Assembly (NCBI GenBank): GCA_943369295.1
Contig: CALRMU020000001.1
Span: 806,001-870,000, forward strand
DNA from: JAKRSE01 sp943369295
GTDB taxonomy: Bacteria > Armatimonadota > Fimbriimonadia > Fimbriimonadales > Fimbriimonadaceae
Reading direction: 5' to 3'
Length of the DNA stretch: 64,000 nt
In this document: one piece after another, positions 26,101 to 33,726 of the stretch
Position numbering within the stretch: position 1 is the stretch's first letter
How the letters are laid out: every line of letters starts with the position of its first letter
The notes under the pieces: model-generated
The model's input: only the letters and a program-made list of their open reading frames with translations
Told to the model about the DNA's origin: nothing
Databases searched by the model: none
Made by a program: the position numbers and the translations under genes

Positions 26101-26137
26101 AAAAAGGAGAAAGCCCTTCTTGTGAAGGGCCTTCTTT
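26101..26137. terminator. Hairpin, possible terminator
   Basis: GCCCTTC-TTGT-GAAGGGC with an A-rich left flank and CTTCTTT on the right. It is moderately strong and could work in either direction. No gene abuts it on the plus strand. Confidence 0.4.
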
Positions 26138-26229
26138 AATCCTTGCTCCGGTGTCTTGCATGCAGAGGACGTTCTCCGGAGGGTATGGCTTCATTATGGG
26201 CTCAGTTGGGGTTGGATGCAAGCCTCTCA

Positions 26230-26379
26230 CCGCTTCACTCGGGACCTCCTCCCAGTCCGTAAGCACCAGCCTGCCGGACGCCTGACAGGAGGGCCTTCCG
26301 GCGCAAGGGACCACACCTCACGGCCCTGCTGTCCCGCTTCGCTCTCTACGGCTGGCAGGCCGCGCTTTCTGGACTGGTG
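26230..26379. repeat. 149-bp island repeat, copy 2
   Basis: Near-identical partner of 22382-22530. Here it is about 250 bp inside the right attachment site. Sequence diverges immediately after CTGGACTGGTG in both copies. Confidence 0.75.
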
Positions 26380-26551
26380 ACTGGGACGGGTGACATGCAA
26401 TTGCAGATGAGAGAATTGCTGGTTAAATTTTCGATGCGATTTTGGAGTTCTGGCTGAATGAGAAAGCAACTCAACATTATCGCTGCTGGCGCCGGTTGAA
26501 TGTGTGCGGTTCTGTCTCCTGCTTTCTGGAATTTGAAGCCGCTTTTGAGCA

Positions 26552-26618
26552 TGGACACCCCTAATAGAATGTCTAGTGGTTATTTTGAACTTGGGCAAAA
26601 AGGCGCTGGACACCCCTG
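26552..26618 (+). repeat. Paired TGGACACCCCT direct repeats, right end (candidate integrase arm sites)
   Basis: TGGACACCCCTAAT at 26552-26565 and TGGACACCCCTG at 26607-26618, just inside the right core. They reproduce the two variants at 4903 and 4925, here 55 bp apart instead of 22 bp. Confidence 0.7.
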
Positions 26619-26631
26619 TAGGTTCAATCTC

Positions 26632-26663
26632 GGGGTTCGAATCCCCCTCTCTCCTCCAGAATT
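26632..26663 (+). other. Attachment site, distal (att core copy 2, tRNA-Ser 3' fragment)
   Basis: Exact 32-bp copy of 4849-4880, containing the T-arm and acceptor 3' strand with CCA but no 5' tRNA half. It marks the right edge of the island. Confidence 0.9.
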
Positions 26664-27080
26664 CTTTTGTGGCGCGTGGCGCTTCGCCAATTTCTCGCCT
26701 TCCTTTTCGGGAGCCTATTTTTGCAGTGTGCTTGGTCACAGAGCGCCGGCGAGCTGCAATATCGGACGGCTCGATTTTAAGCGCTCATTCCTGTTTTGCC
26801 CTCGTACTTCAAGACAAAACAGGCCACCCCCTTTAGTGCAGAGATCGTGAGGTGAAGGCTTCCGGCCTTGGCATTCACGACCTTTTCCTCGTTCCTCGAA
26901 AAAGATCGTGGCACCCCATCATTTCCATCAATACGAACCCGGGTGACGGGGGATGGCTCGCAGAGCAGCCCCGGATCTTTTGCCATGTCACTATTCCCGA
27001 GCTTTTCAGGCAAGGCTGTTGAGAGCTTGCTGTTTTAACTTGACTACTAGAGGGGAGATCCAGAATACTGCGAGCCAAGG
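26664..27080. repeat. Chromosomal gap after the island, with a degenerate copy of the dispersed repeat
   Basis: About 417 bp without a convincing gene. The part at about 26868-26985 resembles the repeat units at 49.3-49.9 kb (GATCGTGGCACCCC, and GGGGGATGGC followed by GCAGAGCAGCCCCGG). It probably also contains the promoter for the 27081 operon. Confidence 0.5.
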
Positions 27081-27602
27081 ATGTTCGCTCCACTTATAGA
27101 GAGGTTCCAACTCTGGCTTCATGTTAGGCGAATCCAGAAGAAGGAGAGGATGCTTCCTGAAGAAGAGCAGCGGTCGGCCTGGATGATGCAGGCTATGGAA
27201 GCAATCAACTACGGCAGCTATTCCAAAGCGATTCAAATTATTGACGGAGCCGAAGTTGATGCTCAAGAACTAAAGCAAAGCCTAATAGATTGCGGAGATG
27301 CAATGGATCTGCAGATTTTGCTTCTCAAGCTTCAGTTTTCCGGAAAAGCAGATTCTCTCGTTACATTATTGAAGGATTATCCTCTATCCGAGCTTGTTCC
27401 TTCAGTGTTGCTGACAGGAGGTTTTGTGGCTGAACAGATGGAAAAGATTGGGAAGGCAAAATCACCCCTTTACACTCTTCCAGATGCTTATGCAATTCTG
27501 CGCCTAGATATTGAGGAACAGTGTTTGTTGATTTGGGGCGAGAACCATGTTCCTCGCGAGGTATCAGAGAAGTTTATGAAGCAAAGTCTAAGAATTAAAT
27601 GA
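27081..27602 (+). CDS. Hypothetical 173-aa soluble protein
   Basis: Helix-rich and acidic in parts, with no signal peptide. The middle (GSYSKAIQIIDGAEVDAQELKQSL) looks like a TPR-type helical hairpin. The first of three tightly packed small genes; its TGA overlaps the next ATG (ATGA). No family was recognised. Confidence 0.65.
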   Translation: MFAPLIERFQLWLHVRRIQKKERMLPEEEQRSAWMMQAMEAINYGSYSKAIQIIDGAEVDAQELKQSLIDCGDAMDLQILLLKLQFSGKADSLVTLLKDYPLSELVPSVLLTGGFVAEQMEKIGKAKSPLYTLPDAYAILRLDIEEQCLLIWGENHVPREVSEKFMKQSLRIK

Positions 27603-27904
27603 CCGAACAGCAGGGCGAAAAACATCAGGGCGGAAGATTCACTACCTGGGCTTTTGCGGCTATCGCGCCATTTTTCTTCATGCTTACGCTCTTGCTGCAG
27701 CCGGATGCGCTGTTTGTTGTTCTCATGATATATGTCGGTCTGGTGACTTCATTCTTCGCGACGTTTCTCATGCCTTATGAAGTCAGGAGGGCAGAGAAAT
27801 TTCCACAAAAGGTGGCTGCCTGGAGCCTTCTTCTGTTCAATGGTGCCTTCTGCTTGTTCTTTGCTATTTGGTTGGTCAATGGCTTTTTCTTCTCCAGAAT
27901 CTAG
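27599..27904 (+). CDS. Hypothetical 101-aa membrane protein
   Basis: Three predicted TM helices (about 17-33, 38-58 and 75-96). Overlaps the previous gene by four bases and precedes the next by 10 bp. No family was recognised; probably a partner of its neighbours. Confidence 0.65.
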   Translation: MTEQQGEKHQGGRFTTWAFAAIAPFFFMLTLLLQPDALFVVLMIYVGLVTSFFATFLMPYEVRRAEKFPQKVAAWSLLLFNGAFCLFFAIWLVNGFFFSRI

Positions 27905-27914
27905 GAAAATATCA

Positions 27915-28325
27915 ATGGAACAAATGACGCCCAAAAAGAAGACACTGTGGGACAAGCTTTGGATTGCCTATGCGGTCATCGTCATCTTGATTCTTGCGAT
28001 TGGCTGCTATTTTTTCCTTCTCCCGCTTTATAAAGCGATGAGGTACGGGTGGCTGATTATTGATACAGATTCAGGGTGCTACTTGGTTGGACAGCAAGGA
28101 GACGTTCGTGAAGGGAGTATCCATTATCACATTCGGGATGGGGTCTATACGATTAAGTCGGATAAGCATCCAGACAAATCCTGGACCTTGCTTACGACTG
28201 GTCATTCATTCAAGGCTGAAATGCCGAGTGGCACTTGCGCCTCGGTTCTCGACCCTAGGCTGGAGCGGACCTTCTCCTGCAAGGGCTGTGCAGAGGCCTA
28301 CTGGTTCACAGATGCTCCAGAGTAA
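27915..28325 (+). CDS. Hypothetical 136-aa membrane-anchored protein
   Basis: The ATG at 27915 has AGGA eight bases upstream; the frame is open from 27777 but overlaps the previous gene. One N-terminal TM helix (about residues 12-34, IAYAVIVILILAIGCYFFLLP) is followed by an extracytoplasmic domain with four cysteines (DSGCYLVGQQ, GTCASVLD, FSCKGCAEAYW), probably disulfide-bonded. No family was recognised. Confidence 0.65.
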   Translation: MEQMTPKKKTLWDKLWIAYAVIVILILAIGCYFFLLPLYKAMRYGWLIIDTDSGCYLVGQQGDVREGSIHYHIRDGVYTIKSDKHPDKSWTLLTTGHSFKAEMPSGTCASVLDPRLERTFSCKGCAEAYWFTDAPE

Positions 28326-28370
28326 TGAGCGCGTTGAACATTTCGTTATAGAATTCCGTCCAGACCTACT

Positions 28371-29132
28371 GTGACCAGCCTCATCCTCGCCGCCTTCATC
28401 GCCCAGCCCCAAGGGGCCCAAGAAACAATTGAACTCAAGGTCGGAGCTGTGACCCGCCAGGCGATTATCGTCCGGCCGAAGACAGGCAAGGCCCCTCACC
28501 CCATCGTGTTCGGGTTCCACGGACTCGGGGGCAACGGACGCAATGCGGCCCGTTCCTTCAATGTTCATTCAGCCTGGCCAGAAGCTGTCGTGCTTTACCC
28601 CTTTGGGCTGCCGACGGTCACACAAAGGGGACCGGCCGGAGACAGGCCAGGCTGGTCGGGACGCGTTGGCAGCCGAGATTTTGACTTTTTTGATTCACTT
28701 CTCAAGCACGCCTTGGAGAAAGAGAAGGGCGACAGCAGGAAAGTTTTTGTCATGGGGCACAGCAACGGAGGAGGCTTTACCTACAGCCTGTGGGCGCAGA
28801 GGTCCGATAAGATCGCAGGCTTTGCCCCTGCCGCTGCCGCCGGAGCCAGACCCAGCGTGACCCCCAAGCCAGCCTTTTTGATGATGGGCAAGGGCGACAC
28901 GGTTGTCCCTTACTCTCGGCAGATTGAAAGCATGGAAAGAGTGATGCAGGTCAACCTTAAAGCTGGGTCAGCATCGGCACCCAAACCGGACCAGGCGATT
29001 AAAACCGCTAAGGGCGAAGTGAGAATTTGGAACGGCCCCGCCCCGTTAGGAATTTACGAGCATCCCGGCGGACACGAGTTTCCGAGCGAGGCTGTCCCCA
29101 AAATGGTGGAGTTCTTTAAGAAGGTTCTTTAA
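28371..29132 (+). CDS. Secreted alpha/beta-hydrolase esterase (LpqC/feruloyl esterase-like)
   Basis: 253 aa from a GTG start. A short signal peptide (MTSLILAAFIAQPQGAQ) precedes an esterase domain. The oxyanion segment is FGFHGLGGNG, the nucleophile elbow is VMGHSNGGGFTY, the acid is in GKGDTVVPYS and the His in EHPGGHEFPSE. This matches the polyhydroxybutyrate depolymerase/LpqC group, which cleaves ester bonds in polymers or plant phenolic esters outside the cell. The substrate is not predictable here. Confidence 0.85.
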   Translation: MTSLILAAFIAQPQGAQETIELKVGAVTRQAIIVRPKTGKAPHPIVFGFHGLGGNGRNAARSFNVHSAWPEAVVLYPFGLPTVTQRGPAGDRPGWSGRVGSRDFDFFDSLLKHALEKEKGDSRKVFVMGHSNGGGFTYSLWAQRSDKIAGFAPAAAAGARPSVTPKPAFLMMGKGDTVVPYSRQIESMERVMQVNLKAGSASAPKPDQAIKTAKGEVRIWNGPAPLGIYEHPGGHEFPSEAVPKMVEFFKKVL

Positions 29133-29148
29133 GGCTCGCGTTCAGACC

Positions 29149-29601
29149 TTGCCCCTTGGGGCCTTAATCAGCCACACTACAGGGGTGATTCGGGCAGAAG
29201 AACTGAGGGCAAGCTATTTTTTTCATGGGTTGAGCAATGCTCAGCTTGATGCTATTTTGACAGTCACCCGCGAGGTCAACTACCCGGGTGGCGAAACTGT
29301 TGTGCGCCAGTTCGAAAGGAGCAGCGATCTTCTCGTCGTTCTTTCTGGCACGGTCAAGATCAAGGGAATTTCGGGCGAAGATATCGCCGAGCTGGGCGAA
29401 GGCCACGTGGTCGGAGAAGTTTCTCTGGTCGATAATGCTCCCCGGTCTGCGACTGTCATGTCTGCCGGAAACGTCCGCGCAGCCGTGATTCCCGCCGAAG
29501 AGCTGCATGCTCTGATGAAGAAGGATGTTGCCATGAAGGCAGCCATTATGGAGACCCTGGCTAAGCTGCTTTGCTCTAGGCTCCGCAGAATGCACATCTA
29601 G
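29149..29601 (+). CDS. Single-domain cyclic-nucleotide-binding protein (Crp-like, no HTH)
   Basis: About 150 aa from TTG 29149; a GTG at 29185 (MIRAEELRASYFFHGLS) is the likelier start. A cNMP-binding beta-roll is visible (FFHGLSNAQLDAIL, then GEGHVVGEVSLVDNAPRSATVMS, corresponding to the phosphate-binding cassette). There is no DNA-binding domain, so it probably acts as a ligand-sensing partner. A strong terminator follows. The last 38 bp of this region and the terminator are duplicated about 1 kb downstream. Confidence 0.85.
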   Translation: MPLGALISHTTGVIRAEELRASYFFHGLSNAQLDAILTVTREVNYPGGETVVRQFERSSDLLVVLSGTVKIKGISGEDIAELGEGHVVGEVSLVDNAPRSATVMSAGNVRAAVIPAEELHALMKKDVAMKAAIMETLAKLLCSRLRRMHI

Positions 29602-29631
29602 TCAGAAAAGTTCAGCTATCCGCCAGTGATG

Positions 29632-29678
29632 AGATTCCCCCTCCAGGTCGGAGGGGGAATCTTGTTTTTTTACGCTTT
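29632..29678 (+). terminator. Rho-independent terminator after the cNMP-binding gene
   Basis: GATTCCCCCTCC pairs with GGAGGGGGAATC around a 5-nt loop, followed by TTGTTTTTTT. Confidence 0.9.
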
Positions 29679-29730
29679 GGGCTGGAGTGTTTCGTGTTCT
29701 GGCCAACTGACATGTTAAGCAAGCATCAAG

Positions 29731-30520
29731 TGGGGTGCCCCGTCCCGTTCAGCCTGCTGTCGGGCGGGAATTCACGAATTTGAAGTATTTGACAAGAGTG
29801 CCACTGGCAGCGCCAGTGCCTCCTACAGCTATCTTTACAGATTCAGTGAAGCGAGTATCGGGGGGGCTTCCGCGTGGTCAAGAACGGGAAGCAGGGAAGG
29901 ATAGCTTGATTGTTCGTTATGGTGCATATGAGCACTGGCACTGCCAGTGGCACAGGGAAGCCGTTTCAAACACAGTTAAAAGTGGGGTGCCCCGTCCCGA
30001 TCAGCCTGCTGTCGGGTGGGAATTCACGAATATGAAGTATTTGACAAGAGTGCCACTGGCAGCGCCAGTGCCTCCTTCAGCTTTCATTACAGATTCAGTG
30101 AAGAGAGTATCGGGGGGGCTTCCGCGTGGTCAAGAACGGGAAGCAGGGGAGGAAATCTGATAGTCCGTTATGGTGCATAAAAGCACTGGCACTGCCAGTG
30201 GCACAGGGCTGTTTCGAAGCACAGAAAACCTGGGTGCCCCGTCCCGATCAGCTGGCTGTCGGGCGGGAATTCACGAATTTGAAGTATTTGACAAGAGTGC
30301 CACTGGCAGCGCCAGTGCCTCCTACAGCTATCTTTACAGATTCAGTGAAGCGAGTTTGGTGGGCTTCTGCGTGTGAGGGATGATAAGCAGTGGAGGATAT
30401 TTGATTGTGCGTTATTGTGCATAAGAGCACTGGCGCTGCCAGTGGCACAGGGAAGCCGTTTCAAACACAGTTAAACTGGGGTGCCCCGTCCCTATCAGCC
30501 TGCTGTCGGGCGGCAAACGC
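29731..30520. repeat. Tandem ~250-bp repeat, three full copies and part of a fourth
   Basis: Units begin at 29731, 29983, 30231 and 30477, giving periods of 252, 248 and 246 bp. Each starts with TGGGGTGCCCCGTCCC and holds a CAGCCTGCTGTCGGGCGGGAA block. Each also carries two palindromes, GCCACTGGCAGCGCCAGTGCC-type and its partner GCACTGGCACTGCCAGTGGC (central base symmetry), about 120 bp apart. Short frames crossing the units are by-products. The GC-rich block recurs at 34.5 kb (inverted) and 49.2 kb. Confidence 0.85.
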
Positions 30521-30579
30521 TCACTTTGAAGGCATTCCAATCCCGACTCAAAGCCCGTTCCCCGCAGCTGGGATTTCCC

Positions 30580-30709
30580 CTGCTTTGCTCCAGGCTCCGC
30601 AAAATGCACATCTAGTCGCCAGATTTATTGACTGGACTGGACTGGACTGGAGCTCGTAACATCCCACCCCCTTTAATCCCCCTCCAAGTCGGAGGGGGAA
30701 TTTTGTTGT
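30580..30709. repeat. Duplicate of the cNMP gene end and its terminator; also GGACT microsatellite
   Basis: 30580-30617 matches 29566-29603 at 36 of 38 positions (end of the cNMP-binding gene, through its stop). A second terminator-like hairpin at 30669-30709 repeats the one at 29632. Between them are about four and a half GGACT units (30627-30650). The tandem array is thus bracketed by a direct duplication. Confidence 0.75.
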
Positions 30710-30881
30710 TTGGCGGTCTTCGACCCTCGCCTTTCGCTCGGTCGAAAACCGCATTTTGGGGGCTTCGATCAAACCCTATCCAGGTCTGGCATCTCGTACT
30801 CCCGCAAGGACTGAGGAACTTTTAGGTCTTTGCATCCTAAGTGCAGGGGCTGCGTAAGGAGCAGCGTAGGGAATCGGGACA

Positions 30882-31238
30882 ATGTTTAGCAGCGAAGAAA
30901 AAACCTGGGGAATGCTGGCCCATGTTTTGACCTTGGTCATCAATTACATTTCGGGGTTTGGCTGGGCGGTCGGACTCGTCATGTACGCCATGAAGAGCAA
31001 AGAGTCCAAGTTTATTGCCTTTCATGCTCTGCAGGCAGCTCTGTTTCAGCTCGCCATTCTGGCTTTGGTCGGAATCACGGCTTGTCTCTTCTGGCTGATT
31101 TTCCCGCTCATCCTCACCGCAATCTTCCTGATCATGGGGTTCATCTATCCTATCATCGGAGCGATGAAAGCTAACAACGGCGAACTGTGGGAGTACCCCT
31201 TCGTCGGCAAGTTCTGCAGAAAGTCTGTTGGCATCTAA
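30882..31238 (+). CDS. DUF4870-family small membrane protein
   Basis: 118 aa with three to four TM segments. The motif pattern is that of the family: EEKTWGMLAHVLTLVINYI near the start, then SKFIAFHALQAALFQ and a final long hydrophobic stretch ending MGFIYPIIGAMKANNGE. The function of the family is unknown. It is monocistronic with a strong terminator. Confidence 0.85.
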   Translation: MFSSEEKTWGMLAHVLTLVINYISGFGWAVGLVMYAMKSKESKFIAFHALQAALFQLAILALVGITACLFWLIFPLILTAIFLIMGFIYPIIGAMKANNGELWEYPFVGKFCRKSVGI

Positions 31239-31287
31239 GGTCAGTTCACCATTGGGATAGCGAACCACAAGAGGCGCCCAGGGTCAT

Positions 31288-31329
31288 AAAAAAGAATCCC
31301 CCTCATACGAGGGGGATTCTTTTGTTTGG
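31288..31329 (+). terminator. Rho-independent terminator, probably bidirectional
   Basis: AAAAAAGAATCCCCCTC-ATAC-GAGGGGGATTCTTTTG. It serves the DUF4870 gene and, through its A-run, possibly the convergent gene at 31371. Confidence 0.9.
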
Positions 31330-31370
31330 GGCCAGATTCACAGCCATATCTGTTGTAAGCAGATCGGGTT

Positions 31371-32372
31371 CTACTGCAAAGGAGCAATCATCATATCAAC
31401 GCTCTCATTGCCAGGAAACCTTCGAACTGGCATCACGATATGGAATCTCTTGGTCGTTGTGAAGTGTTCCCATGGTGCAGACAAAATGTCTGGTTCGTTT
31501 TCATGAACCGAATTACCCCAGCCTGGCAAAGAAGCAAAGACACTCATGTCTTCGCGAACCTTCTGTGGAAGTTCTGACCAAGCTCCAGACGGCTTTAACA
31601 CTGTGCCATGGATTCCCGCTTCCACGATTCTGGCTTCAATCTCTCCAGACTTCTCTGAAATCTCCTTTTCCAGGTCAGTGATTCGACGCTGAATGGCATC
31701 ATTCACCAAGCTCATAAGCTTCCCATCCACTGGCTGGCCAACGTGGGTGTAGTCCGTGGTCACCTCTTTATTCAGTGCTCTCGGTCGCTGGGGCCGCTCA
31801 TGTTCACCAGGCTCTTCTCCCTTCAGTACCGATTGAGGCAGGGTTGGCCAAGTCATTTGAAGAACCCGGTCAAGACTGGTTTTTGACATGGGTGGCAGGT
31901 AGCCGAAAGATCTCTGCTTTTGGCCAGAGGTCAGCTTCACCTGATAAGTCAGCTTTGCTCCCAGAGTCAGTTGATTTCTGGCTTCAGGCGTCGCCTTTGA
32001 AAAATCGACAAAGCTGCGCGCAAAGGCCATCTCGGCAATTGAATCCGGAATCTCCTTTCCTGATGCAGTCAAGGTTGGCGACTTGGCAATGGCAGTCAGC
32101 ACCTTGAGGGAATCGTGAAGAGGCCCGACAGGCACGGCAGTCTTCTCAATAATGACAAGAAACTCTGTGCCCTCCACGTAAAGGCGGTCGTATTCTTCGA
32201 GAGGGAAGAGCTCGCTGATTCGAAAGTGCCGGTTGGCCTTGATTGCCTGGGTGAGCTTGGCAGGGGGTTCACCAGGATTTCTGACAAGAACAAACTTGTC
32301 GCTGAATCCGTGAATGTAGGTTGTAGGCTCTTGCTGGGCGATGTTTGCCCAGAGAACGAGGGGCAGGATCAT
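31371..32372 (-). CDS. Secreted hypothetical protein, 333 aa
   Basis: The start at 32372 (GGAGG 11 nt upstream) gives a signal peptide MILPLVLWANIAQQ; the frame is open from 32405. The mature protein has mixed alpha/beta character with a coiled-coil-like segment (DAIQRRITDLEKEISEKSGEIEARI) near residues 235-260 and a C-terminal domain. No family was recognised. It is monocistronic. Confidence 0.7.
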   Translation of the reverse strand: MILPLVLWANIAQQEPTTYIHGFSDKFVLVRNPGEPPAKLTQAIKANRHFRISELFPLEEYDRLYVEGTEFLVIIEKTAVPVGPLHDSLKVLTAIAKSPTLTASGKEIPDSIAEMAFARSFVDFSKATPEARNQLTLGAKLTYQVKLTSGQKQRSFGYLPPMSKTSLDRVLQMTWPTLPQSVLKGEEPGEHERPQRPRALNKEVTTDYTHVGQPVDGKLMSLVNDAIQRRITDLEKEISEKSGEIEARIVEAGIHGTVLKPSGAWSELPQKVREDMSVFASLPGWGNSVHENEPDILSAPWEHFTTTKRFHIVMPVRRFPGNESVDMMIAPLQ

Positions 32373-32562
32373 TAGGAGATCGACCTCCGTGTCGCCGCGA
32401 GCCAAGGGAGTTCTATCAGCTTCCTCACCACCATACTATACACAAAAAACGGTCTTTGCTAAAGATTGTGAGGCATAACCTTAAAGGTCACTTAACGCGA
32501 CTCTTTGAGCAACTGCACTGCTGGTGAGGTCGAGCATTGCTGATCGGAAAAGTGGAGCAAGG

Positions 32563-32606
32563 ACAAAAAACAAAAGTGGACCAGCCAAAACTTGACTGGT
32601 CCACTT
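32563..32606 (-). terminator. Terminator of tRNA-His
   Basis: AAGTGGACCAG pairs with CTGGTCCACTT, and on the minus strand it is followed by TTGTTTTTTG, 30 bp beyond the tRNA 3' end. Confidence 0.85.
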
Positions 32607-32637
32607 ATTGTTTTAAGGCTTTTTCCGAGGAAATTAA

Positions 32638-32714
32638 TGGGGCGGATAACGGGATTTGAACCCGCGGCCTCCTGAGTCACAGTCAGGCGCTCTAACCGCT
32701 GAGCTACATCCGCC
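32638..32714 (-). tRNA. tRNA-His (GUG anticodon)
   Basis: The anticodon loop is CTGTGAC within the stem CCTGA/TCAGG. The extra 5' G (G-1) opposite C73, diagnostic for tRNA-His, is encoded, as is CCA. The acceptor stem is GCGGATG/TATCCGC and the T-arm is standard. Confidence 0.96.
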
Positions 32715-32739
32715 GCTCGGAAAAGCTATTCTACATGAG

Positions 32740-33357
32740 ATGACATTAAAGGGGAAGGGCCTAACCATCATCCCTGGGGCGGCTGGAGCCGATGAAGTAG
32801 GCCGAGGCGCCCTGGCCGGGCCTGTGGTCTGCGCGGCGGTCCTGCTTCCTGATGACTTTGATGTGATCGGTTTGGATGATTCGAAGAAGCTGACAGAGGC
32901 TCAGCGCCGCACCCAGGCGGCCAGAATCAAGGAGAGGGCAGAGTGGTCAATCTGCTTTATTGAGGTGGAGGAGGTCGACAGGATCAATGTGCTTCAAGCA
33001 AGCCTGCAAGGGATGATTCGAAGCTGTCTGGCCCTAAAGACCAAACCAGATGTGCTCTTGGTCGACGGTAGAGACAGGCCAAGCGTGCCAGGAATTCCCG
33101 TCGAAGCCCACATCAAGGGGGACGGCACCTTTGCCGCTATCGCTGCCGCTTCCATCTTGGCAAAAGTCGCCAGGGATGACTATATGAAGGAGATCGCCAA
33201 AGATTTTCCAGGCTACGGGTTTGAAGATCACGTCGGCTATGCTGCCCCGATCCATTTGTCTGCCCTAAAAGAACTTGGTCCCTGCGCGATTCATCGCCGC
33301 AGCTTCGAACCAGTCAAATCCATGCTTAATCAGCCATGTCTGAGTTTCGACGATTAG
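32740..33357 (+). CDS. rnhB: Ribonuclease HII
   Basis: 205 aa. It removes RNA from RNA-DNA hybrids, including single ribonucleotides. Catalytic acidic residues are visible in GADEVGRGALAGP (Asp, Glu), VLLVDGRD (Asp) and KVARDDYM (Asp). The frame is open from within the tRNA at 32656, but the ATG at 32740 gives the family start. It diverges from tRNA-His and overlaps yraN by 22 bp, a common pairing. Confidence 0.93.
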   Translation: MTLKGKGLTIIPGAAGADEVGRGALAGPVVCAAVLLPDDFDVIGLDDSKKLTEAQRRTQAARIKERAEWSICFIEVEEVDRINVLQASLQGMIRSCLALKTKPDVLLVDGRDRPSVPGIPVEAHIKGDGTFAAIAAASILAKVARDDYMKEIAKDFPGYGFEDHVGYAAPIHLSALKELGPCAIHRRSFEPVKSMLNQPCLSFDD

Positions 33358-33680
33358 CCCGCCAGAAGGGAACTGAGGCAGAAGACAGGGCCGCAGACTT
33401 TCTGTTGGAGCTGGGCTACACCCTGGTTGGGCGAAGGATCAAAACCAAACGAGGCGAGCTGGATATCATCGCGTTAGATGGTGAAATGCTGGTGCTGGTC
33501 GAGGTCAAGGCGGCACGATCTGGCGAGCCGGAATGGAACCTGACTGCGGCAAAGCAGGCCAAGCTTCGCCTAGCGGCTGAGGATTACCTAGTCCAGATCG
33601 ATCAGCCCACTCGGCCGCTTCGTTTCGACCTCATTGCCGTGGTGGGAGATGAGATCAGGCATGTGCCTGAGGCCTTTTAG
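33336..33680 (+). CDS. yraN: YraN/UPF0102 family endonuclease-like protein
   Basis: 114 aa with the family's restriction-endonuclease-like core: KGTEAEDRAADFLLELGY, then RGELDIIALDGEMLVLVEVKAARS containing the D-ExK catalytic pattern. It is often linked to rnhB, as here. Probably acts in DNA or RNA processing; the exact role is not settled. Confidence 0.92.
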   Translation: MSEFRRLARQKGTEAEDRAADFLLELGYTLVGRRIKTKRGELDIIALDGEMLVLVEVKAARSGEPEWNLTAAKQAKLRLAAEDYLVQIDQPTRPLRFDLIAVVGDEIRHVPEAF

Positions 33681-33726
33681 TCTCCCCTGCCTAGTTCGCT
33701 GTGGCAAGCCTGTGTAAGGTGAAGGT

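Larger units (their letters stand above)
4849..26663. mobile_element. Integrated genomic island in tRNA-Ser
   Basis: It is bounded by an exact 32-bp direct repeat, 4849-4880 (inside tRNA-Ser) and 26632-26663 (a tRNA 3' fragment without the 5' half). The integrase gene lies next to the intact tRNA, pointing toward it, as in classical tRNA islands. Contents in order: integrase, excisionase-like gene, coupled unknown gene, iterons, decayed P4-like primase, second recombinase broken by a stop, Rhs toxin locus, glycosyltransferase, recombinase remnant, orphan Rhs tip D, and NYN nuclease. The decayed replication module suggests the island is old or no longer mobile by itself. Confidence 0.9.

Noticed and set aside
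26632..26663. Second tRNA-Ser gene
   Set aside because: Only the T-arm and 3' acceptor strand are present; no anticodon or D arm precedes it.
26227..26739. 170-aa minus-strand frame across the right attachment site
   Set aside because: It is built from the 149-bp repeat, the arm repeats and the tRNA fragment; none of these is protein-coding at their other copy.
29735..30383. Open frames with repeated peptides (GVPRPDQ, AVGREF, YLTRVPLAAP) as a repeat protein
   Set aside because: They follow exactly the ~250-bp DNA repeats, have no Shine-Dalgarno, break at different points in each unit, and similar peptides appear at other repeat loci on either strand. Best read as translated repeat DNA.
29731..30520. 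Possible CRISPR array
   Set aside because: Units are ~250 bp and nearly identical throughout, with no short repeat plus variable spacer pattern and no cas genes nearby.
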